Positions 42,540 to 50,162 of a DNA stretch of 64,000 nucleotides are shown in pieces. How positions within the stretch are numbered: position 1 is the first letter of the stretch; every line of letters begins with the position of its first letter. The notes below the pieces were generated by a model. That model saw only the letters and a list, made by a program, of their open reading frames with translations. It was not told the DNA's origin and did not search any database. This DNA comes from Streptomyces luomodiensis (GTDB lineage: Bacteria > Actinomycetota > Actinomycetes > Streptomycetales > Streptomycetaceae): assembly GCF_031679605.1 (NCBI RefSeq), contig NZ_CP117522.1, positions 9,610,001 to 9,674,000 of the forward strand. The letters run 5' to 3'. Position numbers and translations under genes: made by a program.

Positions 42540-42737
42540 TGAGTGCCTGGGGAGAACTGCTGTCGAGGGCCTACCTGGCCTGCAACGGGCAGGACGTCGA
42601 CGGCCTGCCCGCTCTCGTCGGCGACGACGTCGGCCGGCCGGACGGTTCGCAGAGCGGCGTGGGGTCATCCGAAGGCCGTGGTCGTGAGTCTGGTGCATCA
42701 AGGGGGCCCAGGAGTTCCCGTAGGAAAAAGCAACGGT
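42540..42737 (+). pseudogene. Truncated NTF2/SnoaL-like gene
   Basis: ATG 42540 begins MSAWGELLSRAYLACNGQDV and DGLPALVGDDVGRPDG, the usual first 35 residues of an NTF2-like protein. From about 42650 the sequence becomes Ser/Gly/Arg-rich with no family resemblance and stops at 42735-42737. The 3' part has been lost, probably by the insertion or deletion that also placed unrelated sequence at 42650-42730. Confidence 0.6.
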
Positions 42738-42776
42738 GAGGAAGGAGAAGCGCACCGCCACCGTCGAGGGCTCTGG

Positions 42777-43235
42777 CTAGTCGGTCAGATCGGCCACGGC
42801 CACGATGTGGGTGGGGTGAACACGGACCAACAAGGTGCCTGGGCCTCCGATGCGCCTTCCGATCTCGTCGGCGAGGTCGGCGCCCATGTAGCGCGCCGCG
42901 CTTGCCGTGGCCCACCTCAGCAGTTCTTCGGGCTCTTCGCTGAGGGTGACCGTGCCCTCGATGCTCACGAAGGAGAACGGTGGCCGTTCGTCGTCGATGC
43001 ACAAGGCCACTCGTGGATCGCGGCGCAGTGCTCGTCCCTTCACCGAGGCGGCACCGGTGGTGATCACGATGTCGCCGAGCGGTGACTCGGGGGTGGCCGC
43101 TGTCCGGTCCAGGGTGAACCAGACCGGGGCCGCATGGGGCCTCCCGTCCGGGCGCACGGTGGCCAACGTGGCCGTCCGGGCCGGTTCCGCCGTGAGGAAG
43201 GCCACCAGCTCGTCATCGCTCATGGGGTGGGGCAT
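42777..43235 (-). CDS. Pyridoxamine 5'-phosphate oxidase-like flavin/F420-binding protein
   Basis: A 152-residue split-barrel protein: PARTATLATVRPDGRPHAAPVWF, KGRALRRDPRVALCIDDERPPFSFVSIEGTVTL, ARYMGADLADEIG. This is the TIGR03618-like PPOX class F420-dependent pattern of actinobacteria. Such proteins reduce small molecules with F420 or bind FMN. GGAG lies 6 bases before ATG 43235. It is transcribed in the same direction as the NTF2-like gene at 43299 and is 63 bases downstream of it, so the two may form an operon. Confidence 0.85.
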   Translation of the reverse strand: MPHPMSDDELVAFLTAEPARTATLATVRPDGRPHAAPVWFTLDRTAATPESPLGDIVITTGAASVKGRALRRDPRVALCIDDERPPFSFVSIEGTVTLSEEPEELLRWATASAARYMGADLADEIGRRIGGPGTLLVRVHPTHIVAVADLTD

Positions 43236-43298
43236 CTCTTCTCCATTCGGGCCGGAGGGGGCATGGGCGAGGTTGCGCGGGTCCGAGGAGACGGCGCG

Positions 43299-43685
43299 TC
43301 ACTCAGAGCCGGGCAGCGCGTTCATGTAGTCCTGGATGCGCGTCACCTTGCCGTCGCGCCGGGTGATGAACCAGATGTAGCCGAGATCCCTGGGCGTGCC
43401 GTCGGGGCTTCGGTGGTGGCCGGTGGCCTGGACGATGGTCTCGTCGCCCGCCTCACGCACGTGGACGTCGGTGAACGGCCCGAACTCGATGACCTCAGGG
43501 AGCCGGCTCATGTAGGCCGCGATCGCGTCGCGCCCCTCCAGACGGCGGACGGCGCCTTCGGCCGCCCAGGGGAATTCGTGCGTGGCGTCGGGAGCGTAGA
43601 TGCTCATCCACCCGTCGAGGTCGCCGGCGGCAAGGGAGCCGAGCGCGTCGGCGAGCCATGTGGGGAGAGCGGACGTGGGTGACAC
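43299..43685 (-). CDS. NTF2/SnoaL-like protein
   Basis: A 128-residue NTF2-fold protein (PTWLADALGSLAAGDLDGWMSIYAPDATHEFPWA, YIWFITRRDGKVTRIQDYMN). The start at GTG 43683-43685 is preceded by GGAGG at 5 bases. It is divergent from the TetR gene at 43712, only 26 bases away, so the tandem operators there should control both. A small-molecule isomerase or dehydratase role is possible; there is no specific evidence. Confidence 0.85.
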   Translation of the reverse strand: MSPTSALPTWLADALGSLAAGDLDGWMSIYAPDATHEFPWAAEGAVRRLEGRDAIAAYMSRLPEVIEFGPFTDVHVREAGDETIVQATGHHRSPDGTPRDLGYIWFITRRDGKVTRIQDYMNALPGSE

Positions 43686-43702
43686 CGGGTCCTCCGATAT
43701 AT

Positions 43703-43753
43703 TTACGGACTGTGAGTCCAGAACACTCTAACAGTATTACGGACCGGCAGTCC
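43703..43753. promoter_or_regulatory. Tandem TetR operators overlapping the regulator start
   Basis: TTACGGACTGTGAGTCC (43703-43719) and TTACGGACCGGCAGTCC (43737-43753) are direct repeats matching at 14 of 17 positions. Each carries a GGAC...GTCC dyad. The first spans the GTG start of the TetR gene and lies 18 bases from the divergent NTF2-like start. Confidence 0.7.
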
Positions 43754-44353
43754 GCAAAGGCGGGTGCGGGTGCGCGTCGAGGCCGCCCACCGGTTCGCCC
43801 CGAGGTCGTGCTCGCCGCCGCCGACGGGCTCTTCGCCGACGCCGGCGCCCCCGACACGGTCCCGATGGACGCCATAGCCGCCGCGGCCGGCGTGGGGAAG
43901 GGAACTCTGTTCCGGGCCTTCGGCAGCCGCGACGGCCTGCTCGACGCACTGTGGGCCCATAAGCTCACCGCCCTGCGCGAGGCCGTGGAGGAAGGAGAGG
44001 CACCGCTCGGTCCGGGGGCACCGTCGCGCGAGCGGGTCGTCGCGTTCCTCGACGCGCTGCTCACCTTCAAGCTGGACAACCGCCACCTCATCCGCGCACG
44101 CGAGGTGGCCTCCGCCGGAGTGCGGCAGTCGGAGCACTACAAGTGGATGCACGGCCTGCTGCGGAACCTGATCGAGGATGCCGCGCCCGGGGCGACGGCG
44201 GACGACACCGTATACGCCGCCCACGTCCTGCTCGCGGCGCTGCACATCGATCTCATCGAGGAGTTGCTCGCCGCCGGACGCTCGCCCCGAGCGATCCGCC
44301 GCGCACAGGCCGCGCTCGCGCGAGCGGTCATGGACGACGCTCGACGCCGCTAG
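43712..44353 (+). CDS. TetR family transcriptional regulator
   Basis: A 213-residue TetR-type protein with HTH VVLAAADGLFADAGAPDTVPMDAIAAAAGVGKGTLFRAFGSRDGLL and a C-terminal domain ending AQAALARAVMDDARRR. I chose GTG 43712: the frame is open upstream, but that DNA is the divergent promoter, and no later in-frame start precedes the HTH. There is no clear ribosome site, and an operator covers the start, so the mRNA may be leaderless and self-repressed. An IS5-type remnant begins 2 bases from the stop. Confidence 0.87.
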   Translation: MSPEHSNSITDRQSAKAGAGARRGRPPVRPEVVLAAADGLFADAGAPDTVPMDAIAAAAGVGKGTLFRAFGSRDGLLDALWAHKLTALREAVEEGEAPLGPGAPSRERVVAFLDALLTFKLDNRHLIRAREVASAGVRQSEHYKWMHGLLRNLIEDAAPGATADDTVYAAHVLLAALHIDLIEELLAAGRSPRAIRRAQAALARAVMDDARRR

Positions 44354-44635
44354 GACTTGTCCGGCCGATCATGTGATTGCATCCGGCACACCATCCCGGA
44401 GAAGTGCCGACAGCCAGGCCACCCGCCTGCGCAAAGGCTCCCGCGGTGGACGGCCGCCTGGCTTCGACGAGGAGCGGTGCAAGAGGCGCAACACGGTCGA
44501 GCGGGCGATCAACAGGTTGAAGCATTCCCGGGCCGTGGCCACTCGGTACGGCGAACGCGGCTACGTCTTCCTCGGCACTGCCACCACAGCCGCCCTGGTC
44601 ATCTGGCTTCGCGCATGATCGACCGGACAAGTCCT
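44352..44635. mobile_element. 284-bp IS5-type deletion derivative with intact terminal repeats
   Basis: Ends 44352-44373 and 44614-44635 are inverted repeats matching at 21 of 22 bases (outer part AGGACTTGTCCGG). Inside, a plus-strand frame from about 44415 to stop 44618 encodes only the transposase C-terminus: GSRGGRPPGFDEERCKRRNT, VERAINRLKHSRAVATRYGE. The element has lost the rest of its transposase, but with both ends intact it could be mobilised in trans, like a MITE. I cannot define a target duplication. Confidence 0.75.
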
Positions 44636-44644
44636 GGATGCGTC

Positions 44645-45238
44645 CTAGATGTGGTCGGCCGCCATGGCGCGGCGAACGCTCTCGCGGAGCAGGGTGCGAC
44701 GCCGGTCGTGCAGTTCGGGTGGCTCCTGCGCCGTTGCCGCGTAGACATTGCTGACCGGGGACCATGCCATGGACATGGCGATCACCATGGCCATGAGGTC
44801 GAACGGGTCTCCCTGGCGCACCGAACCGGCGGCCTGGGCCTCGGCGATGGCGCGTAGCTTGCGGTCGTCGAGGCGGTCGGGATCGTCCACCAGGTGACCG
44901 GCCGGGCGCCGCTCCAGGCGCGCCCAGGTGGCCAGCCGGATGAGGTCGGGGCGGCGCAGATACTCGTCGTAGAGGCGTACGGCCCAGTCCGCGAGGTCGG
45001 TGGCGTCGATCGGGACGACATTCACGATCCGCTCCAGCGAGCCGAAGAAAATGGCGTCGAAGAGCCCTTCCTTGCTGCCGAAGTAGGCGTAGAGCTGCGC
45101 CTTGTTCGTGCGGGCCGCAGCCACGATCCGCTCGACGCGCGCGCCGGCGATCCCGTACTCGGCGAATTCCTGGGTCGCCGCTTCGAGGATGCGTTGGTAC
45201 GTCGCGGCTCCACGCGCGCTCAGGGGCTGATCGGCCAT
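44645..45238 (-). CDS. TetR family transcriptional regulator
   Basis: A 197-residue TetR-type protein with HTH ILEAATQEFAEYGIAGARVERIVAAARTNKAQLYAYFGSKEGLFDA and a TetR_C_17-like C-terminal domain. It is divergent from the zinc alcohol dehydrogenase at 45332. The ACAGAC/GTCTGT dyad between them is the likely operator. Its 3' end lies 10 bases from the IS5-type remnant. Confidence 0.9.
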   Translation of the reverse strand: MADQPLSARGAATYQRILEAATQEFAEYGIAGARVERIVAAARTNKAQLYAYFGSKEGLFDAIFFGSLERIVNVVPIDATDLADWAVRLYDEYLRRPDLIRLATWARLERRPAGHLVDDPDRLDDRKLRAIAEAQAAGSVRQGDPFDLMAMVIAMSMAWSPVSNVYAATAQEPPELHDRRRTLLRESVRRAMAADHI

Positions 45239-45298
45239 GTGCCCAGGCTAACAGACAGAATAGTTGGTTTGCCTGGGGTCGCAGCGGGCGCTACGGTG

Positions 45299-45316
45299 AC
45301 AGACCGAACAGTCTGT
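45299..45316. promoter_or_regulatory. TetR operator before the alcohol dehydrogenase
   Basis: ACAGAC-CGAACA-GTCTGT is a perfect 6-bp inverted repeat in the 93-base divergent promoter, 15 bases before the dehydrogenase start. A second AACAGAC half-site lies at about 45250. Confidence 0.6.
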
Positions 45317-45331
45317 TTATAAGGATGCGCC

Positions 45332-46375
45332 ATGAGGAACACGGTTGGCTGGCAGGTGGAAGACTCGTCGTCGACGCTGCGGCGGACGCCGCTGCAACGA
45401 CGCGATCTGCGCCCTGACGACCTGGCTGTCAGGGTGGATTACTGCGGTGTCTGCCACTCCGATCTGCACGCCATCGGTGCCCGGGACGGCGAAGGCAGCC
45501 GGCCTTTGGTGCCCGGACACGAGTTCACGGGCGTGGTGACCGAGACCGGCCCCGCGGTCACCCACTTCACCGTCGGTGACCTGGTCGCGGTGGGCAACAT
45601 CGTCGACTCCTGCGGCGAGTGCGCCATGTGCCAGGCCGGTCAGGAGAACTTCTGCCGCGCCATCCCGACCCTGACCTACGGCGGCACCGACCGGCACGAC
45701 GGATCGACCACGCTTGGGGGTTACTCCCGCGAGTACGTGGTCCGCGACCGCTTCGCCTACCCCCTTCCCGCCGGACTGGATCCGGCCGCCGCCGCTCCGC
45801 TTCTCTGCGCCGGGGTCACCGTCTGGGAACCGCTGCACGCCCTCGGCGTGGGGCCGGGAACCCGCGTCGCCGTGGCCGGACTGGGCGGCCTGGGCCACCT
45901 CGCGGTCAAAATCGCCGTGGCGCTCGGCGCCGACACCTCGGTCATCAGCCGCTCACCGGACAAGGCCGAGGACGCTCGCCGTCTGGGGGCCCACGGTCTC
46001 ATCGTCTCCGCGGACCCGGAACAAATGGCTGACGCCCGCGACCGCTTCGACGTCGTCATCGACACCATCTCCGCCCCGCACGACCTCGGCCCTTACCTGC
46101 GCCTGGTCGCCATGGACGGGACGCTGAGCCATCTCGGGCACCTTGGACCCGTCACCGTGGAGACCACCGACCTGCTCGTGGGGCGCAAGAAGCTCAGCTC
46201 CGCAGGCAGCGGCGGCAGGCCCGCGACCATCGCCATGCTGGACTTCTGCGGCGAGCACGGCATCACCGCCGACATCGAACTGCTCCCCTCGGCGCAGGTG
46301 AACGAGGCCCTCGACCGTCTGAGGCGCAACGACGTCCGCTACCGCTTCGTACTCGACATGTCCGACGTGGACTGA
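45332..46375 (+). CDS. NAD(P)-dependent zinc alcohol dehydrogenase (CAD/YahK-like)
   Basis: A 347-residue medium-chain dehydrogenase of the cinnamyl-alcohol-dehydrogenase branch. Catalytic zinc: CGVCHSDLHAIG and VPGHEFTG; structural zinc: SCGECAMCQAGQENFC; proton-relay and cofactor region TLGGYSREYVV and VAGLGGLGHLAVKIA. The pattern suits aldehyde reduction with NADP(H). AAGGA lies 6 bases before ATG 45332. It is divergent from and probably repressed by the TetR protein at 44645, suggesting induction by a toxic aldehyde or alcohol. Confidence 0.9.
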   Translation: MRNTVGWQVEDSSSTLRRTPLQRRDLRPDDLAVRVDYCGVCHSDLHAIGARDGEGSRPLVPGHEFTGVVTETGPAVTHFTVGDLVAVGNIVDSCGECAMCQAGQENFCRAIPTLTYGGTDRHDGSTTLGGYSREYVVRDRFAYPLPAGLDPAAAAPLLCAGVTVWEPLHALGVGPGTRVAVAGLGGLGHLAVKIAVALGADTSVISRSPDKAEDARRLGAHGLIVSADPEQMADARDRFDVVIDTISAPHDLGPYLRLVAMDGTLSHLGHLGPVTVETTDLLVGRKKLSSAGSGGRPATIAMLDFCGEHGITADIELLPSAQVNEALDRLRRNDVRYRFVLDMSDVD

Positions 46376-46701
46376 CGCCCCGCGGCAACGTCCGTGACCG
46401 GAAGGTGGGGGTGTCCTCCCGTCACCGCGGGTTCTCGGCGAATGTACAGGTCATCGTGGATGCGGAAACCCGCTCGTGATGGCGGCGGCCCGGTGGGGCA
46501 TCCGACCACGGAGACTCCGCGACCTCCGCGAAAACCCGTTGGCGGACCACGGCGACCACTGCTACTTTTCCGGAGGCCGTGCGAGAGAACGAGGAGGTGG
46601 TACCCGTGAACGTATCGACATGGGTGCTCCCCTCCGGGGTCACGGTCGGGCGATAGGTCGTCCGGGAGCGCCGTTCAAGAGCCCTCCCGAAAGGCACGAC
46701 C
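46376..46701. other. Gap with no supported gene
   Basis: 326 bases between the alcohol dehydrogenase and the next hydrolase. Short frames on both strands show no domain or ribosome site. The hydrolase promoter presumably lies in 46540-46690. Confidence 0.35.
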
Positions 46702-47424
46702 ATGCGATTCACTTCTGAACAGCGCCTCGACGTCGGCGTCCTCGAGCGCGAATTCACCCTCGGCGAGATCCCCGGCACCCTGTGGACGCCTGGGCCCGCA
46801 CCTGCCCCGCTGATCCTGATCGGCCACAACGGCGGCTTGCACAAGCGGGAATCGCGGCTGGTGGCCCGTGCCCGGCACGCCGCGGCGGAGTACGGCTACG
46901 CGGTGGCCGCCATCGACCACCCCGGGCACGGTGGCCGGCCCCGTTCCGCCGTCGATGAGCAGGCCCGCGCCGACCTGCGTCGGGCGATGGCGGCCGGCGA
47001 GCCGGTCGACGAGATCTTCGAGTCCTTCATCGGCCCGCTGGTCGAAAAGGCGGTCCCGGAATGGCGGACCACTCTGGACGCCCTCCTCGCGCTGCCCGAG
47101 ATCGGCGGCCCGGTCGGGTACTCGGGGATGACCGCCATCGGCATTCGGCTGGCGGTGGTCGAACCGCGCATCGCGGCCGCCGGTTTCTTCGCCGGGGGTT
47201 ATGTGCCGCGCGCCCAGCGCGAGGAGGCCCGGCAGGTCACCATTCCACTGCTGTTCTTGCTGCAGTGGGACGACGAAGGGAACGACCGGCAGTCGGCCCT
47301 GGACCTGTTCGACGCCTTCGGCACCAAGGAGAAGACGCTGCACGCCAATATGGGCGGGCACGCCGGCACCCCGTGGTTCGAGGTGGACGACGGGGACCGG
47401 TTCTTCGGCCGGCACCTGCGGTGA
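46702..47424 (+). CDS. Alpha/beta hydrolase (dienelactone hydrolase-like)
   Basis: A 240-residue hydrolase with ILIGHNGGLHKRES (oxyanion loop), nucleophile elbow PVGYSGMTAIGI (Ser), FLLQWDDEGNDR (Asp) and ANMGGHAGTPW (His). The IDHPGHGGRPR segment is typical of alpha/beta hydrolases annotated near dienelactone hydrolases. GAAAGG precedes ATG 46702. No regulator is adjacent on the upstream side. Substrate unknown. Confidence 0.85.
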   Translation: MRFTSEQRLDVGVLEREFTLGEIPGTLWTPGPAPAPLILIGHNGGLHKRESRLVARARHAAAEYGYAVAAIDHPGHGGRPRSAVDEQARADLRRAMAAGEPVDEIFESFIGPLVEKAVPEWRTTLDALLALPEIGGPVGYSGMTAIGIRLAVVEPRIAAAGFFAGGYVPRAQREEARQVTIPLLFLLQWDDEGNDRQSALDLFDAFGTKEKTLHANMGGHAGTPWFEVDDGDRFFGRHLR

Positions 47425-47726
47425 GGCCGGGCCGTCAGGCCGGCCGCAGACGGTAGGCGGTGTCGGCCAGGATGCCGCCATCGAGGACAGCTCCCGGCCC
47501 TCCTCGATGGCGGCGGCCGGCAGATGCGCAACCGCCCCGATCGCGGCGGTACCGGCCCTCGGCGGCACCGGCAAGCAGGCCCCGGTCACCGGCGAAGACA
47601 CAGCAACTCCGGTCCTCCGGCTGCACGACGTCCTCGACGACGCGACACGGCCTCAGCCACTCCGGACGGCTCCTTCGGGCTTGGCAAGGCACATGCGGGA
47701 CCCCACCGCCCGACCGGAGACACGGC

Positions 47727-47816
47727 ATGAACGCCAGAACCGCTCGTGTGACCGGCGGCGCCCGCGGAGTGGGCGCCGCCACCGCCCAGCGCCCTTCGCG
47801 CACCGGGAACCGATGA
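47727..47816 (+). pseudogene. 5' stub of a short-chain dehydrogenase gene
   Basis: With GGAG upstream, ATG 47727 begins MNARTARVTGGARGVGAATA, an intact SDR cofactor motif, then reaches a stop 29 codons in at 47814-47816. The remaining 650 or so bases of an SDR gene are absent. The rest of 47425-47850 holds nothing recognisable. Confidence 0.55.
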
Positions 47817-47850
47817 CCGGCGGTTGCGGGATGCGGGTGCGACGGCCTGG

Positions 47851-48435
47851 TCAGGGCGTGGGGGCGGGACCTGGCGGCAGGTGGACCGTCATGATCAGGT
47901 GGCAGGTCTCGCCACCCGCCCCGCGGTAGGTGTGGGGGGCATCGCCGTCGAAGGTGGCGGTCTGGCCGGCCTCGACGGGGTGCTCCGTGCCGTCGACGAC
48001 GAGGACCATCCGCCCCGAGGTGACGCTGACGGTCTCGATGACTCCGGCCTGGTGGGGGTGGCTGGCGTACTCCTCGCCGGGCTCCAGCCGCCAGCGCCAC
48101 ACCTCGACCGGGGCCGGCCCCGAAGCCGTCAGCATGAGCCGGGCCTCACTGCCCCGCTCTCCCGCCCACAGCGGCATCACGGCATCGGCGGACACCACGC
48201 GGACACGGCCCTCGGTCGGCCCCTCCATCAGGGCGGACACCGAGATGCCGAGCGTGTCGGCCAGCCGGACCAGAGTGGCGAAGTTCGGATTCCCCTGGGC
48301 CTTCTCCAGGCCGACCAGGGCCCCTTTGCTGACCTTGGCGCGGCGGCCGAGCTCGTCCAGGGACAGGCCCGCGCGGGCGCGGGCCGTCCTGACGTTGTGC
48401 GCGAGTGTGCGCAACGCTGCCTCCGTCTCGGCCAC
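47851..48435 (-). CDS. XRE family regulator with cupin domain
   Basis: A 194-residue protein. The XRE HTH is at about residues 10-68 (VRTARARAGLSLDELGRRAKVSKGALVGLEKAQGNPNFATL). A C-terminal cupin barrel follows at about 100-185 (RLEPGEEYASHPHQAGVIETVSVTSGRMVLVV). These HTH-cupin regulators sense small metabolites. It is divergent from the EamA transporter at 48564, so it probably controls that gene and the PaiB-like gene behind it. Confidence 0.9.
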   Translation of the reverse strand: MAETEAALRTLAHNVRTARARAGLSLDELGRRAKVSKGALVGLEKAQGNPNFATLVRLADTLGISVSALMEGPTEGRVRVVSADAVMPLWAGERGSEARLMLTASGPAPVEVWRWRLEPGEEYASHPHQAGVIETVSVTSGRMVLVVDGTEHPVEAGQTATFDGDAPHTYRGAGGETCHLIMTVHLPPGPAPTP

Positions 48436-48497
48436 CTGATCACCATCCTCACCGGTCGGTCAGTTCGGTCAGTGGAATGCACCATCCAGTCGTTTGG

Positions 48498-48528
48498 TTG
48501 ACAGAGGCTGGTCGTTCCGCTGTACGGT
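48498..48528 (+). promoter_or_regulatory. Promoter and CAGTCGTT repeats before the EamA transporter
   Basis: TTGACA at 48498-48503 and TACGGT at 48523-48528 (19-base spacer). The octamer CAGTCGTT flanks it as direct repeats at 48487-48494 and 48531-48538, candidate XRE-cupin contacts. Confidence 0.5.
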
Positions 48529-48563
48529 TCAGTCGTTCTACTGCAATGGTAAGGGATCGTCTC

Positions 48564-49400
48564 GTGATAGCTCTGCTGCTGGCCCTGGGCAGCTCACTGG
48601 CCTACGGATGCGCCGACTTCCTCGGTGGCCTGGGCGCCCGCAAGGCCCACGTGCTGCGCACCGTGATGGTCGCCGCCCCCGCCAGCCTCGCGGTCGAGCT
48701 GCTGCTGTGGCCCGTGCTCGGCGCCTCCTTCAGCCCGGACGCCGTCGGCTGGGGCGCCGCCTCCGGTGTGGCCTCGGCCGCCGCGTTCGCGCTGCTCTAC
48801 AAGACCCTCGCCATCGGTCCGATGAACGTGCTCTCGCCGGTGACCGCGCTCGTGTCCGCCGCGCTCCCGGTCGTGGTGGGGCTGCTGGAGGGCGAGCACC
48901 TGGGCCCGGCCGGACTGCTGGGTCTGCCGCTCGCGCTGGTCGCGGTGGTGCTGGTCAGCGCCGGACACGGCGCGGGTTCGTCCCGCCCGTCGCGTACGGC
49001 GCTGCTGCTGGCCTTCGGCGCGGGCGCCGCTATCGCCCTGCAGCTGATCTTCCTGCACCAGGCGCCGTCCGACAGCGGCGTGGCACCGCTGGTCATCGGC
49101 CGGGCGGTCTCGTCGGCCGTCACGCTGACCGCGGCCGGACTCCTGCGCCGCAGGCTCGGCCCCGAGAAGCCCGCATACGCCCTGTCGGCCACCGCCGGTG
49201 TGCTGGACTCGCTGGCGAACCTGCTGTTCCTGCTCGCCGCGCGCAGCGGCGACCTCACGGTCGTGGCCGTGATCACCGCCCTCTACCCGGCCGGGACGGT
49301 GCTCCTCGCCCGCAGCGTGCTCGCCGAGCGCATCCGCAAGGGTCAGCTCGTCGGCCTGGGCGCCGCCGCGGTCGCGGTCAGCCTCCTCGCCCTCACCTGA
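48564..49400 (+). CDS. EamA/DMT family transporter
   Basis: A 278-residue integral membrane protein with about 10 helices in two EamA repeats (LLLALGSSLAYGCADFLGGL; VAVITALYPAGTVLLARSVLAERIRKGQLVGLGAAAV). DMT proteins export amino acids, nucleotides or other metabolites. I chose GTG 48564, since AAGGGA lies 7 bases upstream; the ATG at 48546 has no site. It is followed after 35 bases by the PaiB-like gene, and the divergent XRE-cupin gene is its likely regulator. An amino-acid or amine exporter is plausible. Confidence 0.87.
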   Translation: MIALLLALGSSLAYGCADFLGGLGARKAHVLRTVMVAAPASLAVELLLWPVLGASFSPDAVGWGAASGVASAAAFALLYKTLAIGPMNVLSPVTALVSAALPVVVGLLEGEHLGPAGLLGLPLALVAVVLVSAGHGAGSSRPSRTALLLAFGAGAAIALQLIFLHQAPSDSGVAPLVIGRAVSSAVTLTAAGLLRRRLGPEKPAYALSATAGVLDSLANLLFLLAARSGDLTVVAVITALYPAGTVLLARSVLAERIRKGQLVGLGAAAVAVSLLALT

Positions 49401-49435
49401 GCGATCCCGTCATCCCCGTGATCAAGGAGCCCCGC

Positions 49436-50083
49436 ATGTTCATCCACCCTTGGGACGCGGCCCTGGACGAGGCCGAATGGCAGACCTGGATCGCCGACGG
49501 CCACGACTTCGGACTGCTCAGCGTCAACGGCCCGCTCGGCCACGCACCCGCGGTCGTGCCCACCCACTTCGCCCCGGACGGTGACCAGCTGCTGATCCAC
49601 CTGGCCCGGCCGAATCCGGTCTGGGAGTGGATCGAGTACGACCCGAACGTCACCTTCAGCGTGATCGGCGACTACGCCTTCGTCCCCGGCCCCTGGCGCG
49701 CGGGGCCCGGTATCCCGCCCACCGACGGCGTGCCCACCAGCTACTACGCGGCCGTCCAGTTCGTCTGCCAGGCCCGTATCGTCGACGAACCCGAGGCCAA
49801 GGCCGAGCTGCTGCGCCGCCAGATGGCCCACTTCCAGCCCGACGGCGACCATGCTCCGGTCGAGGTCGACCAGCCGCCGTACGGCCGGATGCTGCCCGGC
49901 ATCCGAGGCCTGAGGCTGGACGTGGCCGAGGTGCGGGCCAAGTTCAAGTACGACGACCACAAGCCCGTCGACCACCGCACCACCGTCGCCGACCGCCTCA
50001 CCGCCCGCGGCCAGGCGCTGGACGAGCCCACGGCCCGCCAGCAGCGGCGCCGCCTGGACCGCATCGGCCCTTGGACACCCTGA
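49436..50083 (+). CDS. FMN-binding PaiB-like protein
   Basis: A 215-residue FMN-binding split-barrel protein: MFIHPWDAALDEAEWQTWIA, PTHFAPDGDQLLIHLARPNP, VIGDYAFVPGPWRAG, PTSYYAAVQFVCQARIV and KFKYDDHK near the end. This is the PaiB/negative-transcriptional-regulator pattern. AAGGAG precedes ATG 49436. Co-transcribed with the EamA transporter, it may be a flavin-dependent enzyme or accessory regulator in the same stress or export response. Confidence 0.88.
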   Translation: MFIHPWDAALDEAEWQTWIADGHDFGLLSVNGPLGHAPAVVPTHFAPDGDQLLIHLARPNPVWEWIEYDPNVTFSVIGDYAFVPGPWRAGPGIPPTDGVPTSYYAAVQFVCQARIVDEPEAKAELLRRQMAHFQPDGDHAPVEVDQPPYGRMLPGIRGLRLDVAEVRAKFKYDDHKPVDHRTTVADRLTARGQALDEPTARQQRRRLDRIGPWTP

Positions 50084-50162
50084 CCGCTGCGTGGCCACGA
50101 ACCCTGGCCCGACACCAGCGCCGCCCTCGACGCCCGTGCGCTCGCCTCCAGACCCAGGCTTG

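Noticed and set aside
42540..42650. Intact small NTF2-like protein
   Set aside because: Family resemblance stops after about 35 residues and the remaining codons are low complexity, so it was recorded as a pseudogene.
42650..42730. Possible insertion-sequence end after the truncated NTF2-like gene
   Set aside because: The minus strand gives a protein-like stretch (YGNSWAPLMHQTHDHG), but I could find no matching inverted end or transposase motif.
48494..50083. 529-codon plus-strand frame spanning the EamA and PaiB-like genes
   Set aside because: Its N-terminal 300 codons are a frame-shifted reading of the EamA transporter. Only the last 215 codons are real, as the PaiB-like gene.
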